A DNA stretch of 64,000 bases from Solobacterium sp. (GTDB lineage Bacteria > Bacillota_I > Bacilli_A > Erysipelotrichales > Erysipelotrichaceae). Positions 25,610 to 37,949 of the stretch are shown here, piece by piece. The stretch is taken from the NCBI GenBank assembly GCA_024693325.1, contig JAILLA010000002.1:90597-154596 (forward strand). The letters run 5' to 3'. The notes beneath the pieces are model-generated. The model was not told the origin of the DNA and did no database searches. It was given only the letters and a program-made list of their open reading frames with translations. A program made the position numbers and the translations under genes. Numbering within the stretch: position 1 is the stretch's first letter; each line of letters opens with the position of its first letter.

Positions 25610-27475
25610 ATGAAAAAAGTGTTTGAGAAAACATATATCATACTGATGGCTCTGTTCTGTCTGGTGACAGGGGTTTCATGTACTTCTCAGCCGGAAAAAG
25701 GAAGTACGATTGTTGTCAGAGAAGGTACATCCAGCGGAACCATTTCCTATGACATCTATTACCGGGATGATTATTTCATGACTGACGGAGGCATTTACCA
25801 GCCCAGTCTGGCTACATGCAGTTACGGACTAGCAATCGCAAGCTTTGCATATTATCCATATAAAAATGATTACAGACTGCAGTATAAGAATGCCCTGGAC
25901 TTTATGAAAGCAGCAGGCTTTCAGGATATTGAATACAATGAAAACTACAAACTTCCGACAAGTTATGATTCCCTGAGCCTGATCATCGGGAGGAAAACGA
26001 TCGTCATAGAGGGTGAGGATGTAACACTTCTTGCGGTAACAGTCAAAAGCAACGGCTATCGTATGGAATGGCTGAACAACATGGATATCGGTCATGACGA
26101 CGATGTTGAAGGACACCACCATAAGGGCTTCTATAACAGTTCTTTGAGAGAATATGCTTTCATACAGAATTACATCAGTTCAAATCATCTGTCAGGCAGA
26201 ACAAAGATCTGGATGGCAGGTTTTTCACGAGGCGCAGCCCTTACAAATATGACTGCAGGACTGATCGATCAGCGTATCGTCGAAGAAGGCAGCGGCTTTG
26301 AAGGCGTTGAACTGAGATATGAAGATGTGTATGCTTTCTGCTTTGAATCACCTCAGGGCGTTTATTATGACGAGACATGCACAGGGCTCAAAGACCCTCG
26401 CAATGAAGCCTACAACAATATCTTCTGCATGCTGGATGAAAGTGATGCGGTAACCCTGGTTGCCATGCCGCAGCTTGGTTTTACCAGATACGGTCACCAG
26501 ATGTTCTACCCGAACAATCTGAATGATTCTGATTATGAAGACAGATTCAATAAGATGATCCGGTTCTACGACGGATTCCTTCCCAGGTATGACAGTTCAT
26601 CGTACTACAGCAAGCGCTTTAAGTTAACGACATATACACCTGCAGGATCACCTGAGATCTGTATTGTGAATCCGAATCTCGGGATATTTGCCGGCGGCTT
26701 CGTCAATGATCTGGTACGGAACGCTGTTTCTGACAGAAAAACCTACATGGACCAGTATTATGCGTCTATCTGCGCGGTTCTGGAATTTATATACAACGGA
26801 AATCTGAGCACATCGAATCTGCTCGGACTGACCGGACTGCTTGTTGATATCACAGATGAAAACAACAGCCGTCTGCTGGTAGAAGATATCATTCATGACA
26901 GCAATGCTTTTATCAATGATTTCAGTTACTTTGTATCAGCTTATGCAACGGGAGAAGGCAGAGAGATGAATGCGGAGGTTCTCGCACATCTGAAAAATGT
27001 CCTGGAACTCGTCACAAAAAGCACTGATCTTGATAAGTCGTTCCTTTTGACGATGATCTCCATGAACAATACTTTTGGTGTGATCGTGAGCTGTCATTTC
27101 CCGCCCTGCAATATTGCGTGGCTGATGGCTATGGATCCCAATTATGCCGGGAATAAAACAGCCGGTGAGATGATGAACGGGTATTACAGAAAACTGACAG
27201 TTACAGGTTCCGAAACACTGAAAATAAAAGATTCCGACGGTAAAGTATGTGCGCAGATCGATGAAAAAACACTGTCAGATCATGGCAGCGGGCTGACCCT
27301 CGGAACGGGATCAAAAGGCGAATATTATGTATATCTTCCAATGAATATGGATTACACATATGAAATGGACCGCGGCAGCGGTGCAGCGGCAGTGACAGAG
27401 CTGTTTGATCCGATCACATGTACTTATAAAGTACTGGGTACATCAGAGGATGCGGCCGGGGATATACCGGGGTGA
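25610..27475 (+). CDS. Secreted lipase-like alpha/beta hydrolase
   Basis: An exported protein of about 621 residues. A hydrophobic signal (about 9-22) ends in VTGVSC, an imperfect lipobox, so it is either a lipoprotein or a cleaved secreted protein. The nucleophile elbow GFSRG (in WMAGFSRGAALTNMTAGLI) at about 200-208 marks a class-3-lipase-like alpha/beta hydrolase; later DESDAVTLV and a His in YGHQM could complete the triad. The rest, including a beta-rich end with SDGKVCAQI, is unassigned. No ribosome binding site is seen before either ATG (25601 or 25610), and a TATAAT touches the first. The next gene begins 10 bases after the stop, so a secreted hydrolase and a membrane XRE protein form a unit. 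Confidence 0.8.
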   Translation: MKKVFEKTYIILMALFCLVTGVSCTSQPEKGSTIVVREGTSSGTISYDIYYRDDYFMTDGGIYQPSLATCSYGLAIASFAYYPYKNDYRLQYKNALDFMKAAGFQDIEYNENYKLPTSYDSLSLIIGRKTIVIEGEDVTLLAVTVKSNGYRMEWLNNMDIGHDDDVEGHHHKGFYNSSLREYAFIQNYISSNHLSGRTKIWMAGFSRGAALTNMTAGLIDQRIVEEGSGFEGVELRYEDVYAFCFESPQGVYYDETCTGLKDPRNEAYNNIFCMLDESDAVTLVAMPQLGFTRYGHQMFYPNNLNDSDYEDRFNKMIRFYDGFLPRYDSSSYYSKRFKLTTYTPAGSPEICIVNPNLGIFAGGFVNDLVRNAVSDRKTYMDQYYASICAVLEFIYNGNLSTSNLLGLTGLLVDITDENNSRLLVEDIIHDSNAFINDFSYFVSAYATGEGREMNAEVLAHLKNVLELVTKSTDLDKSFLLTMISMNNTFGVIVSCHFPPCNIAWLMAMDPNYAGNKTAGEMMNGYYRKLTVTGSETLKIKDSDGKVCAQIDEKTLSDHGSGLTLGTGSKGEYYVYLPMNMDYTYEMDRGSGAAAVTELFDPITCTYKVLGTSEDAAGDIPG

Positions 27476-27484
27476 GGCGGAGAT

Positions 27485-29473
27485 ATGATCAGTTATAACA
27501 GATATCTCAGAAAACTCAGAACGGATCAGGGGCTTTCCCTGAAAGAAGCCGCTAAGGCAGCCGGTGTGAAGAGAAGATCACTATATCTTTATGAGCAGGG
27601 TTACCGCATGCCGCCTTATAAAGATATGGAAAAACTCTCACGTCTCTACAAGAGCGATCTTGCGGAATACTTTTTCTATGAAGACATTTCCTTTCCGGAT
27701 CCTTTTGATGAGCCGGACCCGGAAAAACCGAAGCAGTTCAGAAAAAATCGCGAAAGGATGCCGGGATTTCTGCTGGTCTTCGGATTGATCATAATTGCGA
27801 TGGGAGCTTTGACCGCGAGCATTCCCGCGGACATGATAAATACACTTTATGGTCCGAATTACCGTAACCTTCATGAGCATATAGCAATTGACGGTACTTT
27901 CACCACAGACCTGCATGAATCATCTGAAAAGAAGGAAATATACCGGAGAGATGAAAACGGCGGTTTTACCGTACTGACCGCTGATCTGAGCTATGGTTTT
28001 TATCAGACCGAGTTTTTCAATACGCAGAGAGACTTTGAAGATTACCGGTTCATCAACTTCTCGATCGGCAACCGTTATTCGAAAGATCTGATCTATGTGA
28101 CCGGTATGAACAGGGATGGCCAGTATCTTCAGGGAGAGGGAATACTCGATGACGACGGTACAGCAGAGATCAATTTTATTACGCTGAATGGCGGACAGGC
28201 ACTTGAACTGCTGCCGGATATGAGCAGAGCCGCCAATATCGCTGTCAGCAGGATCACATCTTTAGTTCGTGAAACGATAGATGATGATCAGATCTCACTG
28301 AACACGGTTCTGGCAGATCGTGATATGGGTGCTTCTACAGAAAAAACGCTTTCAAGCCTCGTACTGAAGCTGGTTTATATCGGTACGATCCTTACAGGAT
28401 TTATGCTGAGTTTCTATCTGGCGGGGAAGATGAAGAATATCGTTCTTGGTGACATCTATTTTGTCGCATTAAAGCCCAGATTAAGAGAAGAACTGGGTTC
28501 AGATATGCATTTCGGACCATTCATCACAGACTACAATATGATCATCATATCCTTCCTGTTCATTCTGCTCGGAGCGGTCCAGCTGTTTTCCGGAACGCTT
28601 GCGTCGATGTCATTATTCCGGAATCTGGGACTCAATTCGGAACAGATCGCGGAGATCGGATCGGAATGCTTCTATATCGGCATATTCCTGATGTCATATA
28701 TCCAAATGGATATCTTCACCTCCGACCAGCAGATCGTACGCAGTATGTGTTTCTGTCTGAGTACATTCCTGACGATCTACGCAGTCGAGATCATTACATA
28801 CAGAGTCTTCACAATGAGCGGGTCTTCTGTTGTAGCAGCAGTGATGCAGTCGATACCCGGCAATATCTTCGGTGTGCTTGCATTGGAGTACCTTTGTTCG
28901 CTGATCCTCTTCTATACGCCTGAATTCGCGAAAAAGAGCCGTAAAAATACTTATATATGGCGCTCTTTATCATTGATACCACTGTTATTGACCGTGATGG
29001 TGTATCATTTCGGGAATGGAAGAAGCCAGCTGATCGCTGACAGCATCCGCCCGTACTTCCAGTACTTCTGTCCGTCCATGTTCCTGCCGTTCATCTTTGC
29101 ACAGTATCTCTGCATGTATGCCGTTTATTCACTGCGTGTATTCTTCGCAAGAAAATACGGCGTCAGAAGGGCAAAGTTCTATGTTGACGGCAACAAGTTC
29201 CAGATGCTCAGAAACCTGTTGGTCGTAAGCATTGTCATTGTGATCTCCGTTGTCGAATATCTGCTTCGCAGCAACCAGTATGCGATCATGCTTGGACTGG
29301 GGTCCAATGCTTCGATCATCGTCACTGTGCCGTTCCTGCTGCTCTATCACAGGCATATGGGCAAACGAAGCGCAAAGTTCGAACGCTTCACCAGAGTCGT
29401 CTACTATATATCAGCTAACAGCTATGTATTTTCAGCCATGCTGAAGCTGATCCTTGTTCTGCTGTTTCTTTAA
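27485..29473 (+). CDS. Polytopic membrane protein with N-terminal XRE domain
   Basis: A 662-residue protein with an uncommon design. Residues 1-60 are a Cro/CI-type helix-turn-helix (LRTDQGLSLKEAAKAAGVKRRSLYLYEQG). After a Pro/Asp linker comes a membrane helix (about 91-112), an extracellular domain of about 180 residues (113-295), then about ten more helices from 298 to the end, with short loops. GGCGGAG precedes the ATG and only 9 bases separate it from the lipase-like gene. DNA binding, outer sensing and a large membrane block in one chain suggest a membrane-bound transcription regulator or a transporter-like receptor. I do not recognise a named family for the membrane part. Confidence 0.82.
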   Translation: MISYNRYLRKLRTDQGLSLKEAAKAAGVKRRSLYLYEQGYRMPPYKDMEKLSRLYKSDLAEYFFYEDISFPDPFDEPDPEKPKQFRKNRERMPGFLLVFGLIIIAMGALTASIPADMINTLYGPNYRNLHEHIAIDGTFTTDLHESSEKKEIYRRDENGGFTVLTADLSYGFYQTEFFNTQRDFEDYRFINFSIGNRYSKDLIYVTGMNRDGQYLQGEGILDDDGTAEINFITLNGGQALELLPDMSRAANIAVSRITSLVRETIDDDQISLNTVLADRDMGASTEKTLSSLVLKLVYIGTILTGFMLSFYLAGKMKNIVLGDIYFVALKPRLREELGSDMHFGPFITDYNMIIISFLFILLGAVQLFSGTLASMSLFRNLGLNSEQIAEIGSECFYIGIFLMSYIQMDIFTSDQQIVRSMCFCLSTFLTIYAVEIITYRVFTMSGSSVVAAVMQSIPGNIFGVLALEYLCSLILFYTPEFAKKSRKNTYIWRSLSLIPLLLTVMVYHFGNGRSQLIADSIRPYFQYFCPSMFLPFIFAQYLCMYAVYSLRVFFARKYGVRRAKFYVDGNKFQMLRNLLVVSIVIVISVVEYLLRSNQYAIMLGLGSNASIIVTVPFLLLYHRHMGKRSAKFERFTRVVYYISANSYVFSAMLKLILVLLFL

Positions 29474-29516
29474 CAGATGACAGGTTTCCGGCATATTTCC
29501 GGATATCTGTTTTTTC
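29474..29516 (+). terminator. Terminator after the XRE-membrane gene
   Basis: CAGAT pairs with ATCTG and encloses a CCGG/CCGG inner stem; six T residues follow. The next -10 box (TATAAT, 29521-29526) begins directly after it. Confidence 0.65.
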
Positions 29517-29558
29517 AATGTATAATTGTGTCAACAGATAATAAAGGCAGGTACCCTC

Positions 29559-31220
29559 ATGACAAATACAATGAAATGGTGGCAGAAGACGATCGCATAT
29601 GAGATCTACGTCAGAAGTTTTTATGATTCCAATGGAGACGGGATCGGCGATCTGAACGGTATTACGGAGAAACTGGATCATCTGAAAGAACTCGGTGCCG
29701 GCGCGTTATGGCTTACACCATGCTATAGATCACCGCAGGCTGACAATGGATATGATATTGCGGATTACTATGAGATCGATGAAATGTTCGGAACCATGGA
29801 AGATATGGAACGTCTGATACGGGAAGCGGGAAAAAGAGATATCCGGATCATAATGGATCTTGTCTTCAACCATACATCGGATCAGAATCCATGGTTTACG
29901 GAGTCCTCCTCTTCCAGGGACAATCCTAAAAGTGACTGGTATATCTGGCGTGATGCGAAACCTGACGGCAGTGCTCCGACAAACTGGCGCAGTATCTTCG
30001 GGGGTTCTGCATGGACATGGTGTGAAGCACGTCAGCAGTATTACCTGCATACGTTTCTGAAAGAACAGCCTGACCTGAACTGGGAGAATCCGGATATGCG
30101 CAATGCGCTGTATGACGCTGCTTCATACTGGGTGGAAAAAGGTGTCGGCGGGTTCCGGATGGATGCTGTGACGTATATCAAAAAGCCGGAATTCAGGGAT
30201 GGAGTTCCCGACTATGGTGACGGGATGTGCGCTATCCACAATATGACAGCCAATACAGATGGTATCCTTGATTTCCTGCATGAGTTCAAAGACAGGGTTC
30301 AAAAAGGGAAGGATATCTTTACCGTCGGAGAGGCGAACGGTGTTTCTGCCGCAGATCTTCCCTTATGGGTAGGAGACAAAGGTGTATTCGACATGATCTT
30401 TGAATTCGGCCATGTTGTGATCGACCTGAAGGATGAAACGAACTGGGCGGAACGAAGAAACTGGACGCTGAAGGAACTGAAGCATCTGATCGGTGAAAGC
30501 CAGAAGAATACTGCCAAAAGCGGGTGGTACCCGGTCTTCTTTGAAAACCATGACCAGCCCCGCTGCGTCAGCCATTATTTCCCGCCGGAAGCGGACAGAA
30601 AGATGACCGGGAAACTGATCGGTACACTGATGTATACGCTCAGAGGAACTCCGTTTGTCTATCAGGGACAGGAACTTGGCATGCAGAATGTCGCATGGGA
30701 TGATATCGATGATTACAATGACATCTCAACAAAGAACCATTATGATTTTCTGATCGGTGAAGGCTATACCACGCTTCAGGCGATGGAAGCAGTCCATCAT
30801 TTCAGCCGGGACAGCGCAAGAACACCGATGCAGTGGACATCAGGCAAAAATGCCGGATTTACAGACGGCACTCCCTGGCTGCGGCTGAATGATGACTATC
30901 CGGAATGCAATGCCGTATGTGAATCTGAAGACAGCACAAGCGTCCTGTCATGGTATCGTCAGATGGCAAAGCTCAGAAATACGCGAACTGTACTGATCAA
31001 CGGAAGCTATCAGGAGATCATGAAGGACAGTGATCAGGTCTTTGCGTTCATGCGCAGGAATGATACACATGAAGCAGCCGTACTGCTCAATTTCAGCGCT
31101 CAGACGGTTTCCTATGATAAGAAGATCACTGATGGCACATATCTGCTGATCTCATCGGCAGATCATATACCGGGACTGCTTCAGCCGTATGAAGCAGCAG
31201 TATTCGAACGACAGATATGA
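29559..31220 (+). CDS. Alpha-glucosidase, GH13_31 (oligo-1,6-glucosidase type)
   Basis: A 553-residue cytoplasmic enzyme that releases glucose from short alpha-glucosides. The ATG at 29559 follows AAAGGCAGG. GH13 regions are clear: DLVFNHTSD (100-108), QPDLN (170-174), GGFRMDAVTY with nucleophile Asp202, the acid/base Glu259 in TVGEANG, and ENHDQPR with Asp332. QPDLN is the oligo-1,6-glucosidase subfamily signature, and the Val two residues after the nucleophile (DAV) is the known marker for alpha-1,6 preference over alpha-1,4 in this family. No sugar transporter is adjacent. It shares a bidirectional terminator with the minus-strand gene that follows. Confidence 0.94.
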   Translation: MTNTMKWWQKTIAYEIYVRSFYDSNGDGIGDLNGITEKLDHLKELGAGALWLTPCYRSPQADNGYDIADYYEIDEMFGTMEDMERLIREAGKRDIRIIMDLVFNHTSDQNPWFTESSSSRDNPKSDWYIWRDAKPDGSAPTNWRSIFGGSAWTWCEARQQYYLHTFLKEQPDLNWENPDMRNALYDAASYWVEKGVGGFRMDAVTYIKKPEFRDGVPDYGDGMCAIHNMTANTDGILDFLHEFKDRVQKGKDIFTVGEANGVSAADLPLWVGDKGVFDMIFEFGHVVIDLKDETNWAERRNWTLKELKHLIGESQKNTAKSGWYPVFFENHDQPRCVSHYFPPEADRKMTGKLIGTLMYTLRGTPFVYQGQELGMQNVAWDDIDDYNDISTKNHYDFLIGEGYTTLQAMEAVHHFSRDSARTPMQWTSGKNAGFTDGTPWLRLNDDYPECNAVCESEDSTSVLSWYRQMAKLRNTRTVLINGSYQEIMKDSDQVFAFMRRNDTHEAAVLLNFSAQTVSYDKKITDGTYLLISSADHIPGLLQPYEAAVFERQI

Positions 31221-31250
31221 AAAAGACCGGGCGATCATGTCCGGTCAGTT
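31221..31250. terminator. Bidirectional terminator
   Basis: GACCGG pairs with CCGGTC. A T run follows on the + side and an A run precedes, giving TTTTTC on the minus side. It serves the GH13 gene and the converging phosphoesterase gene, whose stop lies in it. Confidence 0.72.
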
Positions 31251-32114
31251 TTCTTCATTGGCTGTTTCAATATGTTTGAGACGGTAGAGTACGATTTCGG
31301 CGTTAGCCAGGAAGCGGACATCCTGTCCGGTCGTTCCGACTCCGCTGGAGATATCCAGTGTAAATGTGCCGTCAACGGTATGTTTGCCGCGGAAATAATT
31401 GACTGCGCCGTCCGGCGTATACCAGGCACCGAATCCGTAGTAGATCTGGCCCCCATGGCTGTGTCCTGCCAGGAAGTAATCTACAAGGTCGGTCGGGACT
31501 TTATCAGCTTCATCCGGCGTATGGCAGACAGTGATCGTATATGCGTTCTTCGAAACATTCGCGAATGATGAACGTGTATTCGGATAACCTTTGAGCGCAC
31601 TGTCGATACCGATCAGGGTGATCGACTGGGAACCGGTATTTCTGATCGGGATGCTGGCATTGTAGAGGAGTTCGAAATCAGCGTCATAGAGGACCTGCTG
31701 TGTCAGTTCCAGGATCTCATCGTTCCTATGATCAAAATCACCTAGTACGGCGAATTTGCCGAGGTGATGGCTGATCGACCGAAGGCCTTCCGTGACTTCC
31801 GCCACGGTCTCTTCATCCGGCGTACATGCGGCATCAAACAGGTCACCGCCGAAGACCACGATATCCGGCGACAGATTGTTGACCGCATTGACCAGCTTGT
31901 TCAGCCTTGCCTTGTCCATGAACGTTCCGTAGTCAAGATCCGAGAAAAACAGGATCGTGACATCGTCCAGCTGGGCAGGAATGCTTTCTGAACTCAGCGT
32001 TTCATATCTCGGCGTAAATCTCTGGGCAGCCGCGTAATAAGCATCATATGACAATGCACCGGCCAGCAGCATGATCAATCCAAGTATCAACAGTATCTTC
32101 TGCCAGATCTTCAT
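31245..32114 (-). CDS. Membrane-anchored metallophosphoesterase (YkuE/YpbG-like)
   Basis: A 289-residue calcineurin-like phosphoesterase with one N-terminal membrane anchor (about 8-27) and the catalytic domain outside. Metal-site motifs: FFSDLDYG (degenerate first D-x-H motif, with Asp-Tyr in place of D-x-H), VVFGGDLFD (GDxxD), GDFDHR (normally GNHD), a CHTPDE segment and GHSHGGQ. The changes at D-x-H and GN-H-D are notable: the first metal-ligand His is absent and GNHD reads GDFDH. The activity may therefore be altered. GAGGGAGA precedes the start. It is transcribed divergently from the HAD-like gene through overlapping promoters. Confidence 0.82.
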   Translation of the reverse strand: MKIWQKILLILGLIMLLAGALSYDAYYAAAQRFTPRYETLSSESIPAQLDDVTILFFSDLDYGTFMDKARLNKLVNAVNNLSPDIVVFGGDLFDAACTPDEETVAEVTEGLRSISHHLGKFAVLGDFDHRNDEILELTQQVLYDADFELLYNASIPIRNTGSQSITLIGIDSALKGYPNTRSSFANVSKNAYTITVCHTPDEADKVPTDLVDYFLAGHSHGGQIYYGFGAWYTPDGAVNYFRGKHTVDGTFTLDISSGVGTTGQDVRFLANAEIVLYRLKHIETANEEN

Positions 32115-32138
32115 AAGCTCTCCCTCACTTTGTTAATG

Positions 32139-32170
32139 ATACCACAATCGGAATTTCACTGTGGTATAAT
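32139..32170. promoter_or_regulatory. Overlapping divergent extended -10 promoters
   Basis: On the + strand TGGTATAAT (32162-32170) is an extended -10 for the HAD-like gene. On the minus strand TGGTATCAT (32145-32137) is the equivalent for the phosphoesterase gene. Together they form an inverted repeat ATACCACA/TGTGGTAT with a 13-base spacer. Neither has a clear -35, and two polymerases could not occupy both. Confidence 0.65.
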
Positions 32171-32188
32171 TCTTTTGGCAGGTGAATT

Positions 32189-32956
32189 ATGATAGCAAAC
32201 TGTTTCCTGATAATGACAAGCTGTCTGATCAACAGGCAGGGCAGGCCTAGGAAAGGCGCTGTCTATTTTATGAACACCTTGATCGATAACCATATCCCGT
32301 TTGTGATCCTCACAAACCAGTCTACGTATACACGTGCTCAGCTGGCAGAGATGATGAACCGTGCCGGATTCAATGAAATGATTCCGCAGATGTTTTATAC
32401 ATCCACAATGGCAGCAGTTGATGCGATCTGCCGGAAATATCCGGATAAGAAGACTGCCGGATATATCGGCGGCAAGGGTATGACCGAGATCCTGAAACTG
32501 GGCGGCTTCTCCCTGAATATGAATCATGCGGACTGGCTGTTCGTCGGCAGTGATCATAATGCGACATTCAATGATTACAGCTATGCACTCCGTCTGATCA
32601 GCGGAGGCGCGTATATCGTATCGACCGATCCCGTACTGAAAGAAAAAACCACTTCCGGAGATCTGATCGGAAGCGGTTCAGTTGTTAAAATGCTTGAGAG
32701 TGCTTCAGGCACAAGGGCACTGGAAGCGGGTATTCCTTCCGGACTGATCGTCAGCAGATCACTTGTATATCTGCGTCAGTCGATCGATGATGCTGTTCTT
32801 GTTACAAGCCAGCCTGAGCCTGAGATCACCTGCGGTATCGCTGCGGGGATCCGTACCGTACTGTCCATGTCAGCCATGGATGAGGCGGACAATGCTCTGC
32901 AGAGAAGGGTACAGCCTGACTTTGTAGTCGAAGACTTAACGGGCCTGATGCGCTGA
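32189..32956 (+). CDS. HAD-IIA (NagD-like) protein without catalytic residues
   Basis: A 255-residue protein with the overall NagD fold: FVILTNQSTYTRAQLAE (motif II, 38-54), a cap with YIGGKGMTEILK and VGSDHNATFNDYSYALRLI, and the late AAGIRTVLSMSAMDEAD and QPDFVVEDLTGLM. However, the nucleophile motif DxDG reads MTSC (residues 9-12), the GKP lysine reads GIP (181-183), and the metal motif GDRxDTD reads TSQPEPE (206-212). All three catalytic elements are gone while the frame is intact and the fold residues remain. It is therefore probably a non-enzymatic paralog, perhaps a binding protein. AGGTG and an extended -10 precede it. Its end overlaps the converging gene by 21 bases. Confidence 0.82.
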   Translation: MIANCFLIMTSCLINRQGRPRKGAVYFMNTLIDNHIPFVILTNQSTYTRAQLAEMMNRAGFNEMIPQMFYTSTMAAVDAICRKYPDKKTAGYIGGKGMTEILKLGGFSLNMNHADWLFVGSDHNATFNDYSYALRLISGGAYIVSTDPVLKEKTTSGDLIGSGSVVKMLESASGTRALEAGIPSGLIVSRSLVYLRQSIDDAVLVTSQPEPEITCGIAAGIRTVLSMSAMDEADNALQRRVQPDFVVEDLTGLMR

Positions 32957-33652
32957 GCACTGCTCAACAAACCACTGCATCAGCCTCAGATGCTTCTCAT
33001 CATGTGTCAAACGTTCCGGATGCCACTGCACTGCAGTGACATTTTCTTTTTCGATCCCTTCGATCAGACCATCCGTACTGAGGGCAGTGACGCGGAATCC
33101 TTCCGCAAGACGTCGTATTGCCTGATGATGGTATGTATTGACATCATGGACATCCGAGAAGATCTCATGCAGGATACTGCCGGGGACAAATGTGCAGGAA
33201 TGCGCAGTCGTTCCGACCGGATGATCCGGCAGATTTCTCTGGTTATGTTCTCCGTATCCTTCGGGTTCGGAAGGGATATCCTGGATCAGTGAACCTCCCT
33301 CGGCAACATTGATCAGCTGGATGCCGCGGCAGATGCCGAGCACCGGCTTTCCGGCTTTCACGAATGCTTTATACAGAAGGATGTCGGATTCATCGATATC
33401 GTGCTCGACGATCACGCTCTTTTTGTTTTCTTCATCATACAGCGCAGGATCGCAGTCTCCGCCTCCGGTAACGACCAGGCCGTCAAAGCTTTCCGCAAGC
33501 TGCTCTGCTTCTTCCGCAGTAACTGTACCGGCAAGAACAGGGATGCCTCCGCCTGCCTTCACATAATCAAAATAGCTCTCATTGTCGTAATAGATCCTTG
33601 TAGTGTTGATCATACTGTCGCGTGCACTCAGGCAGATCAAAGGTTTATTCAT
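32936..33652 (-). CDS. Class I glutamine-amidotransferase-like hydrolase (PuuD type)
   Basis: A 238-residue peptidase C26 protein, the group that removes gamma-glutamyl from small amines (gamma-glutamyl-GABA hydrolase). The catalytic Cys is in LGICRGIQLINV (about 108-119), and the His-Glu pair is in VQWHPE near 210. The TGGGDCDP segment (about 63-70) is typical. GAGGTGGC precedes the ATG. It converges on the HAD-like gene and is divergent from the second phospho-beta-glucosidase. Substrate is inferred from family only. Confidence 0.9.
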   Translation of the reverse strand: MNKPLICLSARDSMINTTRIYYDNESYFDYVKAGGGIPVLAGTVTAEEAEQLAESFDGLVVTGGGDCDPALYDEENKKSVIVEHDIDESDILLYKAFVKAGKPVLGICRGIQLINVAEGGSLIQDIPSEPEGYGEHNQRNLPDHPVGTTAHSCTFVPGSILHEIFSDVHDVNTYHHQAIRRLAEGFRVTALSTDGLIEGIEKENVTAVQWHPERLTHDEKHLRLMQWFVEQCSAHQAR

Positions 33653-33685
33653 AACGCCACCTCATATGAACCGTATTTTATTCTT

Positions 33686-33715
33686 TTGTTTATGACAATG
33701 CAATCCTGTTACAAT
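33686..33715 (+). promoter_or_regulatory. Promoter of the second phospho-beta-glucosidase
   Basis: TTGTTT (33686-33691) and TACAAT (33710-33715) are 18 bases apart, and TGT directly before TACAAT makes it an extended -10. Confidence 0.55.
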
Positions 33716-33726
33716 GAATACGATGA

Positions 33727-35202
<1,476 letters not shown>

Positions 35203-35223
35203 GCAGAAAAATCACGATGCTGA

Positions 35224-35252
35224 TTGAAGTTTGTCCCGTTGTTTGTTAAGAT
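35224..35252 (+). promoter_or_regulatory. leuS T-box promoter
   Basis: TTGAAG (35224-35229) and TAAGAT (35247-35252) are 17 bases apart, placing the transcript start near 35258. Confidence 0.6.
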
Positions 35253-35257
35253 AATCA

Positions 35258-35466
35258 CGTTACGTTGACGAAGACCAAGTAGGATCTGAACAGTGGCACA
35301 GAGAGACGGGGGATGGTGCGACCCGGGGCATGAAGCTGATCTGAACTGAACTTCCGAGCAGCCGCGTTCATGGCGTTAATATGAGCTTAAGCGCACAGTG
35401 ATGAACTGTGAACTAAGGTGGTACCGCGTTATTACAGACGTCCTTAGATCAAGGGCGTCTTTTTTA
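35258..35466 (+). promoter_or_regulatory. T-box riboswitch controlling leuS
   Basis: The T-box core AAGGTGGTACCGCG is at 35415-35428. Stem I features include an AGTA K-turn-like element near 35278 and AGAGAG near 35302. A CTT (Leu) codon in GAACTTCC at 35351-35353 is the likely specifier. The terminator is GACGTCCTT/AAGGGCGTC at 35437-35459 with six T residues. Uncharged tRNA-Leu binding should prevent termination and allow leuS expression. Confidence 0.93.
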
Positions 35467-35483
35467 TCAGGAGGAAAGATAAC

Positions 35484-37880
<2,397 letters not shown>

Positions 37881-37892
37881 AATTGAGCAATG

Positions 37893-37934
37893 AAAAACCA
37901 TGTACGTCCTATGGAGGAACGGCATGGTTTTTGT
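37893..37934 (+). terminator. leuS terminator
   Basis: AAAACCATG pairs with CATGGTTTT around a 20-base, partly paired loop. Its T run merges with the extended -10 of the scpA promoter. Confidence 0.75.
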
Positions 37935-37940
37935 TATAAT
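37932..37940 (+). promoter_or_regulatory. Extended -10 promoter of scpA, probably leaderless
   Basis: TGTTATAAT ends 9 bases before the scpA ATG. No Shine-Dalgarno sequence lies between them, so the mRNA would start at or within a few bases of the ATG. Confidence 0.62.
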
Positions 37941-37949
37941 CTTCTTCGT

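Noticed and set aside
32189..32260. Frameshift as the reason for the missing HAD nucleophile
   Set aside because: The other frame gives D-N-D-K but not DxDG and soon stops; the other two catalytic motifs are also lost, so one frameshift cannot explain it.
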